A DNA stretch of 64,000 nt from DASYXT01 sp035934555 (lineage in GTDB: Bacteria; Verrucomicrobiota; Verrucomicrobiia; Limisphaerales; UBA8199). Of this stretch, positions 58,653 to 64,000 are shown piece by piece. Position 1 is the first letter of the stretch. Each line of letters opens with the position of its first letter. The notes beneath the pieces are model-generated. The model saw nothing but the letters and a program-made list of their open reading frames with translations. It was not told the DNA's origin and did not search any database. Where the stretch lies: positions 47,843-111,842 of the forward strand of contig DASYXT010000067.1 in the NCBI GenBank assembly GCA_035934555.1, in the 5' to 3' direction. A program made the position numbers and the translations under genes.

Positions 58653-58961
58653 CGGTCTAGCTTAGCTAAGACCGTGCCACCGGCCGGATCAGGTCGGGCC
58701 CGGCCGCGCGGCCTAAACCGGCGATGAAGCGGATGCCTCGGTAAAACCGGCCGAATTTCCGAATTAAGCTGCGATTTAGCCACTGAGGCGCGGTTGAAAG
58801 GGCCTTGGCGATGGCCTTTCACGTGCTCATTCTCTTTGCTCTCCCGGTAACTTGGTTAGCGCTCGTATGTCTCTGGCGGAGCCCGATTTTAGCGAATTAA
58901 GTCCGCCGCTATGCGCAATCGCCGGAACGGTTTTGGAATCGAGGGCTATCTGCGATTCGAT
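58653..58961. other. Intergenic region, no gene recognised
   Basis: About 310 bases. An imperfect hairpin GAAAGGGCC...GGCCTTTC at about 58796-58820 could be a terminator or an end structure; no T-run follows clearly. Nothing else recognised. Confidence 0.4.
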
Positions 58962-60947
58962 TTAGCGGCGGGCTTCGCTCGTGCGCAACGCCGGCGGCAG
59001 CGGATCAAACATCTTGAGGGTCAGCCCGCTCGTCGTGGCGCTGCCTCCATAAACGCTGAAGTAGAAATACTTCGCCACGGCGTCAAATGAAGGCAGCAGC
59101 GAGAAATCGGCCCATTGCTTGAGAATCGCTGCGGGACCAGTCAACCCGATACCGCTGGTGCTGACGTTTACAGAAATATTAGCGCCGCCGGTGTTGGTCG
59201 AAGCAGGCTGTTTCCGGAGTTGCTCGAACATGACGCGCGTGGTCTCGGCATCGTTCTCGTATCCAAACAAGCTCGTGCCTGGGCCGGTGACCTTCTGCAT
59301 CGCATCGGCCAGGCCAGGCGTCTCCCGCAACGGCTTGGGCGGGTTCTCGCTGCTGCGCAGATACTCCTCCAGCAGGGCCACGTCAGTCGAAACGGCCAGG
59401 TACCGCCCGCTGCCAGCATAACTGAGCGACGTCGCCGGCACAGGGCCGGCACCTCCGCTCATCGGCATGCCCATCCCACCAATCCGCACCGTGTAAATCT
59501 TGCGTCCCAGAAACTCGCGTTCCGCTGGCGCCGCGCCCGCCTGCTCGACAAATACCAGAATGCTCTTCAAGGACGCGGCCAGTTGCTCTGGGTTCGGCGA
59601 CCCGAGCAAAAACAGCCCAGGCCCGCTGCCGTCGGCCCCGCCGCCACCCCGCGGAGCCTTTTCGTAACTGACAATGTCATTGCCCAGATTGCCAATCAGA
59701 TTCTTCCGAATGTCAAAGGAGGGGTCTTTGTCCTTCGCGTTCGCATCCGCCGAATCGAGCATGAAATTCAGCGCGCTGACCGCTTGCGGCGAAATGTCAC
59801 TGAGCATCGTCTGGACGGTCGCCCAGCTTTTCTGCGCATCGAGCCGCCAGCGTTGAAATTTAACGGCATCCGCCGGCACAAATGCCGGTGCCACCGTTTC
59901 CTGCGGCTCACCCGCGAGAATCTTGAATAGTCCCTGGCGGGTGCTATCCGGGACGGCGAAAAACACCTGCACCGATTCCCCTTCAGGCGCATCCTGAAGA
60001 GTCAACGCGACGGTCTTCAACGACCCGAGGCCAAGTGCCGCTATCACCTTTTCCGGTTTGAGGTCAAATGGGTTGGGCGCATCGGGGTTGTCCTTTTTCT
60101 GTGCCGCCTCTTTGAGGAGCAAATCGACTAAGGACTTGGCATTGACCCAGGCGTAAAAGGGCGCGTCGCGGAACAGCGCCTGTTGATTGGCCTGATAGGC
60201 ATCGACGTCGGCCAGCGCAGGCAATGACGACCCATTTAAATGCGCGACGACCTTCTCCACAGCGGATAGCCCATTGCCGACGATCAGCAGCGACTCGACC
60301 TGGCCGACCACCACTTCGGTTTTGGGCGCCGGCTTGGACGCTTGTTTATCATCTCCTAATTCCTGCACCTCAGGCGATTTGGGAAAGAATTTCTGCCACG
60401 TTTTCGGCACGTCGTTGGTCGAGAGCGGATAAATCGAGAACTCCACATCTCGAACCTTTTCGGTGCGGAGTGGCCGGCCTGCTTCGGTCCATTTTTTGCG
60501 CAACTCGGCCAGATTTTTCCGCAGCAACCCGGCTTGGTCTTTTGTATCGATGAGCAGCAGCAGGCCGGGTTCTTGCCCCGGGTCGCCCCCCCACCCGTTT
60601 TTGGTCACCGCAAACGTCACTTGCCCTTGCAACAAATCGAAATAGCTCTTGAACTTCAGGCCCAGCTCGCTTTCGAGCGGTTGCACGAATTCCGTCTGCC
60701 AGTTGTCCATGAATTTTTCACGGAACGGGCGCATCGCCGGATCTTGCCAACACTGCACCTGGGGCAGCCGCTGGCAGGCCTGCTTGAGCTTGCTGAAATC
60801 CGGCGCAGTCACCAGCACCAGCGTATCGTCCGGCAGCAGCTTTTCCGCTGCCGGCACAACGCCCCGGGCGGGCATCGCCAAGGCGCACGCTGCGACCGCG
60901 ATGAAGAACACACCCCCCCAATTGAGCTTGCGCGATGTTCCCCTCAA
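58962..60947 (-). CDS. Exported protein, function unknown
   Basis: About 661 residues from a TTG at 60945-60947, chosen because it begins a good signal peptide (VFFIAVAACALAMPARGV); a GTG nine codons or so later is also possible. The longer frame to 61256 runs through a palindromic repeat and is not coding. The mature protein is mixed alpha/beta with VPAAEKLLPDDTLVLVTAPDFSKL at its start, a pattern common in DUF3352-like exported proteins, two repeats of similar half-length, and a Gly/Met-rich loop near residue 520. Function unknown. Confidence 0.65.
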   Translation of the reverse strand: MRGTSRKLNWGGVFFIAVAACALAMPARGVVPAAEKLLPDDTLVLVTAPDFSKLKQACQRLPQVQCWQDPAMRPFREKFMDNWQTEFVQPLESELGLKFKSYFDLLQGQVTFAVTKNGWGGDPGQEPGLLLLIDTKDQAGLLRKNLAELRKKWTEAGRPLRTEKVRDVEFSIYPLSTNDVPKTWQKFFPKSPEVQELGDDKQASKPAPKTEVVVGQVESLLIVGNGLSAVEKVVAHLNGSSLPALADVDAYQANQQALFRDAPFYAWVNAKSLVDLLLKEAAQKKDNPDAPNPFDLKPEKVIAALGLGSLKTVALTLQDAPEGESVQVFFAVPDSTRQGLFKILAGEPQETVAPAFVPADAVKFQRWRLDAQKSWATVQTMLSDISPQAVSALNFMLDSADANAKDKDPSFDIRKNLIGNLGNDIVSYEKAPRGGGGADGSGPGLFLLGSPNPEQLAASLKSILVFVEQAGAAPAEREFLGRKIYTVRIGGMGMPMSGGAGPVPATSLSYAGSGRYLAVSTDVALLEEYLRSSENPPKPLRETPGLADAMQKVTGPGTSLFGYENDAETTRVMFEQLRKQPASTNTGGANISVNVSTSGIGLTGPAAILKQWADFSLLPSFDAVAKYFYFSVYGGSATTSGLTLKMFDPLPPALRTSEARR

Positions 60948-60966
60948 GCAGCATTGGGTGACACCA

Positions 60967-61070
60967 GCGCGCCAGCGTCCTGGACTGCGCCAGCCCTCTG
61001 GCGCTTTCGGCCCAAGCTCCTGTTTCCCAAAGCGCCAGAGGGCTGGCGCAGTCCACAACCTCGCGGCCGG
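60967..61070. repeat. Long-arm palindromic element, copy 2
   Basis: Perfect 27-base arms at 60981-61007 and 61029-61055, beginning TGGACTGCGCCAGCCCTCTG, around a 21-base loop. Flanks match the copy at 13122 in the same orientation, while the loop resembles the other copy's loop in reverse complement. It lies about 20 bases upstream of the start of the exported protein gene (minus strand). Confidence 0.9.
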
Positions 61071-61167
61071 GCAAAACGCGTTCGACAGAGGGGCAGGGGT
61101 GAGGGGCCGGTGCGGTCGAGTTCTTGCAAGTTTCATTTGAAAGGTGAGATCCGATCTAATGGCGCCA

Positions 61168-62160
61168 TCATTCCGCGGCGGTTTTGCGAACCCGGCTCGG
61201 CGGGTCCAGGTACCGGTACGGGTTGCTCGGGTTATCGTTCGCATAGACGAACGCATCTCGGTGCTCGAGGAAATATTTTACCGACTCGATCGGAATCGCA
61301 AACCCCAGGCCCTCGCCGAAAGTGATCTTCATATTCGTAATCCCCACCACCTGCCCGCGCAAATCGAACAGCGGCCCCCCGCTGTTGCCCGGATTGATCT
61401 GCGCGGTCGTTTGCAGAAACAACTCTCCAGCCATCGGCCGCGTCTTCGTGCTCAGAATGCCTTCGGTGACGGTCCGCTCCAGCCCCAATGGGCTGCCGAT
61501 GGCAAACACTCCTTCACCAACCCCAAGCGCGTCTGAGCTGCCCAGCACCACCGATTTAAACTTCGGTGCGCCCTTGTCCTCAATCTTCAGCAGCGCCATA
61601 TCCCCGAATTTATTGATCGCGATGATCCGCACATCCTTATACGTCTTCCGCTCCAATTGACCGTCGGACATGTGATAGACCTCGACGGAAATCTGAGTTT
61701 CTCCTTCGATCACATGAAAATTCGTCATCAGAAAACCGTCGGGGTTGATGATAAACCCCGAACCAAGACCGCTGGGTGTGCGCACTTGCACGACCGCCTC
61801 GCCGAGCTGGTTGACCAGCTCCCGCACGCTGCGCACCGGCAGTGGATGTGCCGCCACCGAATAAAAAGCCGCCGTGTCGGGCGATGTCGCCTCAACCACC
61901 GCCTCGTGTGCCGCTGTCCCTTTGCTGCGCCCTGCGCTTTTGGCCGGCGTCGTCGGGTCCCCTTTCTGGATCTTGAGGATATCGCTGCGGGGAACCACGA
62001 GAACGGTATAGCCAACATCCACGGCTACGCTATCGCGCTTTTCGGCCAGGATCTGGCCGGTGATGGCGGCTTTATCTCTCAACTGGAGCGTATCAGCCCA
62101 TCCGGCACTGGCACAAAGCAGCAGGCCGGACCCGGCTGCCAACAGGCACTTTCGTAGCAT
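61168..62160 (-). CDS. Exported trypsin-like serine protease (S1C, no PDZ)
   Basis: About 330 residues from ATG 62160, which gives a signal peptide (MLRKCLLAAGSGLLLCASAGW); the longer frame to 62358 is unsupported. A small N-terminal beta domain (22-65, LQLRDKAAITGQILAEKRD) precedes the protease domain with His149 (TNFHVIEG), Asp187 (FGDMALLKI) and Ser260 (NPGNSGGPLF). DegP/HtrA-type proteases usually carry one or two PDZ domains; none is present here, only a short tail. Probably periplasmic quality control or regulated proteolysis. Confidence 0.9.
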   Translation of the reverse strand: MLRKCLLAAGSGLLLCASAGWADTLQLRDKAAITGQILAEKRDSVAVDVGYTVLVVPRSDILKIQKGDPTTPAKSAGRSKGTAAHEAVVEATSPDTAAFYSVAAHPLPVRSVRELVNQLGEAVVQVRTPSGLGSGFIINPDGFLMTNFHVIEGETQISVEVYHMSDGQLERKTYKDVRIIAINKFGDMALLKIEDKGAPKFKSVVLGSSDALGVGEGVFAIGSPLGLERTVTEGILSTKTRPMAGELFLQTTAQINPGNSGGPLFDLRGQVVGITNMKITFGEGLGFAIPIESVKYFLEHRDAFVYANDNPSNPYRYLDPPSRVRKTAAE

Positions 62161-62373
62161 GGGCACACAATAGCGAGCCGATGAAAGCTTGGCAAGCCGC
62201 AGCGGCGCGACGCGGAAATGGAATGGTGGAAGGATGGAAGAGTGGAATGATGGGTAGCCAGCGGCCGGTTTGGCCGCAGAACTCACGGGCGTGGAATAGA
62301 GCGAATGTCCTGCCAAGGGCGGTGGGAGGGCTTGGGATTGATGGCGGGCGTAGTCCACCTGGCCGAAGGGGCA
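62161..62373. other. Intergenic region with GGAATGATGG-like direct repeats
   Basis: Around 62217-62252 the sequence repeats GGAATGGTGG, GGAAGGATGG and GGAATGATGG, a degenerate roughly 10-base tandem pattern. The same GGAATGATGG occurs near 34127. No gene recognised. Confidence 0.5.
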
Positions 62374-62838
62374 CTATTCTGAAGCCGATTCTTGCAACGG
62401 ATCTCCTGGCAAGAGGGTTGGCTGCGATAGCCAGCGATCCTGGACAGTTTGGACCAACCGAACGAGTTCCACTGGATGCCCCGGCTTGGATAGGTAGTCA
62501 TCGGCCCCGAGCTTAAGAGCCCGATCCATGTCTTCTTGACGCGCAGAAGACGTCAGCATCAGAACTGGCAGAGATTTGAATTTGGATTGCCGGCGAATCC
62601 ATTCGAGCACTTCAAGCCCCGATTTTTTTGGCATGTTGATATCCAATAGAACAAGCGAAGGGAAGGGGTGATTTTTGCGGTCGGCAAAGTTCCCTTCACC
62701 AGCGAGGTATTCGATGGCTTTCTGCCCATCTCGGACCGCTTTGAGCTCGTGCGGCGAGCGGACCTGCTCCAGGGCATACTGAAGGAAAAAAATATCGTTC
62801 TCTTCGTCCTCCGCATAAAGGATTGTGCGTGCGCGCAT
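62374..62838 (-). CDS. Rcp1-like response regulator
   Basis: A 154-residue stand-alone receiver with AEDEENDIFFLQYALEQ at the start, the extended loop before the third strand, phosphoacceptor Asp66 in LLDINMPKKSG, Thr/Ser in MLTSSA and Lys in YLSKPGHP. It begins nine bases after the histidine kinase stop, so the two are almost certainly a co-transcribed pair, as Rcp1-type regulators are with GAF/PAS kinases. Confidence 0.92.
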   Translation of the reverse strand: MRARTILYAEDEENDIFFLQYALEQVRSPHELKAVRDGQKAIEYLAGEGNFADRKNHPFPSLVLLDINMPKKSGLEVLEWIRRQSKFKSLPVLMLTSSARQEDMDRALKLGADDYLSKPGHPVELVRLVQTVQDRWLSQPTLLPGDPLQESASE

Positions 62839-62847
62839 GCGTATGGA

Positions 62848-64000
62848 TTATTGTCTCGGCGAGTCGGTGGACTGACGGGCCGAGGAGCCGGCGAGGGCCT
62901 TGTTGAATTCAAGCCAAAAGCGGCTGCCTTTGCCGGGTTCGGACTCGACCCCGACTTTACCGTTCATGCGCTCCGCGGTTTTGCGGACAAGAGCAAGGCC
63001 GATGCCGGTGCCTTCATAACTCTTATCGAGCTGTTGGAACATGCCGAATATCCGGTCCTGGTATTCGGGCGGAATGCCGATGCCGTTATCTTCGAACCAG
63101 AAGCGCACGAAATCGCCTTTCGTTTCGGCCCAGATCCGGACGTGAGGAACTTCGCCGGGTTTTATAAACTTAATCGAGTTGGCCAGAAGGTTTGAAAAAC
63201 ACTGGGCGAGGCCCGCCTCGTTGGCTGTGACGGCAGGAAGCGGTTCAACGAGATTGATCTTCACATGCGGTTCTTGCAAGTTCGGGTAGGATTCTAACAC
63301 GCCGCGAAACACAGGGCCAGCTTCGACGCGCGTAAGCGGGATCTTTTCGCGAACGACTTTGGCATATTGGAGCGAGTCCCGGATCAACGCATCCATGCGG
63401 TCTGCGGAGTGCGTGATCCGCCTCAGGTATTCGGCAGTCTGGGGCGTTAGCTCCGCCGCCGACTGGTTGAGCAGCAAAGTTCCAAAGCCTTGCATTGAAC
63501 GCAACGGGGCCCGCATATCATGCGTAATCGTGTAGGAGAAATGCTCCAGCTCCGCAATAGTTTCCCGAAGCTTCGAGGTGCGCTCGGCCACGAGTTGTTC
63601 GAGTTGGACGGCGCGGTCGGCCAGTTGATCTTTTGCCTGGGCCAGCGCTTGTTCCCCTTGGTTGCGCTCAATGAGATCGGCAGCCAGTCGTGCAAGCACG
63701 TCCATGAGGCGCAGTTCGCGCTCGGTGGGTGTGCGGGGCTCGCGCCAGTGGGTCGAGACCATGCCGACCAGTCGCCCCGTGCGGGAAACCAGAGGCGTGG
63801 ACTGGACAGCACGAATGCCTGACCGGCGATACTCCCTGAGGTCGGGAGCGTTGGCAAGCAACTCGGAGCTTTCGATGTCGTGGAGGGTGCAGGACAAAAT
63901 AGTTACCGGGAGGGCTATTCTCAGGCGGCTTTTGGCAAGGGTTTGCGATATTGTTCCCAAAACAGGCCGAAGTGGCGGTTCTCCAGGAGACAGCGAATGT
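62848..64000 (-). CDS. GAF-domain histidine kinase, 5' end cut by window edge
   Basis: The frame stays open to the right edge, so the TTG at 63960 is not a reliable start and the N-terminus is missing. Visible order: a GAF-like domain (SSELLANAPDLREYRRSGIRAVQSTPLVSRTG), a coiled-coil linker (about 90-135), the H-box with the phosphoacceptor His in FSYTITHDMRAPL, and a HATPase domain with NSIKFIK, DNGIGIP and GTGIGLALV. No membrane helix in the visible part. The ATPase region resembles that of the kinase at 5692, pointing to related cytoplasmic sensors. Paired with the regulator at 62374. Confidence 0.9.
   Translation of the reverse strand, partial: HSLSPGEPPLRPVLGTISQTLAKSRLRIALPVTILSCTLHDIESSELLANAPDLREYRRSGIRAVQSTPLVSRTGRLVGMVSTHWREPRTPTERELRLMDVLARLAADLIERNQGEQALAQAKDQLADRAVQLEQLVAERTSKLRETIAELEHFSYTITHDMRAPLRSMQGFGTLLLNQSAAELTPQTAEYLRRITHSADRMDALIRDSLQYAKVVREKIPLTRVEAGPVFRGVLESYPNLQEPHVKINLVEPLPAVTANEAGLAQCFSNLLANSIKFIKPGEVPHVRIWAETKGDFVRFWFEDNGIGIPPEYQDRIFGMFQQLDKSYEGTGIGLALVRKTAERMNGKVGVESEPGKGSRFWLEFNKALAGSSARQSTDSPRQ

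Noticed and set aside
60950..61256. N-terminal extension of the exported protein gene at 58962
   Set aside because: It passes through the long-arm palindrome (60967-61070); the signal peptide begins only after it.
1..64000. tRNA, rRNA, intact insertion sequences, prophage genes
   Set aside because: I looked for T-loop motifs, rRNA-like stretches, transposase and phage structural motifs and saw none. A covariance-model scan would be needed to exclude small RNA genes.

Overview
The window is G+C-rich, densely coded bacterial chromosome with no rRNA, tRNA, CRISPR array, prophage or intact insertion sequence that I could recognise. The gene content suggests a Gram-negative member of the Verrucomicrobiota, probably a Pedosphaera/Limisphaera-like lineage. 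The signs are large secreted proteins with a shared C-terminal module ending in an aromatic-aromatic-Arg-Leu motif, GH172/GH116/GH42 enzymes, an ECF sigma factor beside a von Willebrand A protein, Rcp1-like response regulators, and many small palindromic repeats between genes. The assignment is inference; no marker gene was searched.

Layout. 1-4950: end of a HAD-like gene, then a three-gene ABC exporter operon on the minus strand (ATPase, FtsX-type permease, HlyD-type adaptor). 4951-5691: a gene graveyard with a signal peptidase I remnant and a HAF-repeat remnant. 5692-8457: PAS histidine kinase, MetE-like zinc methyltransferase, small membrane protein. 8878-19758: the most unusual block, an ECF sigma factor, a 1035-residue membrane-anchored VWA protein with an anti-sigma-like N-terminus, and a 2159-residue membrane protein that appears to be two tandem copies of one large periplasmic module. 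20130-22711: a CBM48 protein, MoeA and a TlpA-like thioredoxin. 22882-30622: glycan-degradation genes (GH172, GH116-like, GH42) and a half-length aldehyde dehydrogenase; the GH42 lacks its acid/base glutamate. 30714-31890: RES/Xre toxin-antitoxin pair with a likely operator. 32285-37631: a tiny Ala/Pro-rich protein, an NHL propeller, a beta-helix-like secreted protein and a DUF4239 protein. 37793-42864: ATP-cone/P-loop kinase fusion, SDR oxidoreductase, ParE/Phd toxin-antitoxin, MutY, YetF-like protein. 43092-47228: response regulators, a HEAT protein, a propeller-plus-helical secreted protein. 47307-58652: S8 protease, ribosome recycling factor, HAD-Nudix fusion, FolB, YfhO-type membrane protein, sulfotransferase. 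58962-64000: exported protein, trypsin-like protease, response regulator and a histidine kinase cut by the right edge.

Scattered through the window are non-coding elements of at least three families: a 104-110 bp element with nested terminal inverted repeats (five full and two partial copies), a roughly 100 bp long-arm hairpin (two copies), and a roughly 190 bp hairpin upstream of the VWA gene. Compensatory changes between copies of the first family indicate that its end pairing is maintained. The sigma/VWA/giant-protein block is the best candidate for an undescribed system. The repeat family, the altered GH42 and the shared C-terminal module are the next most interesting signals.
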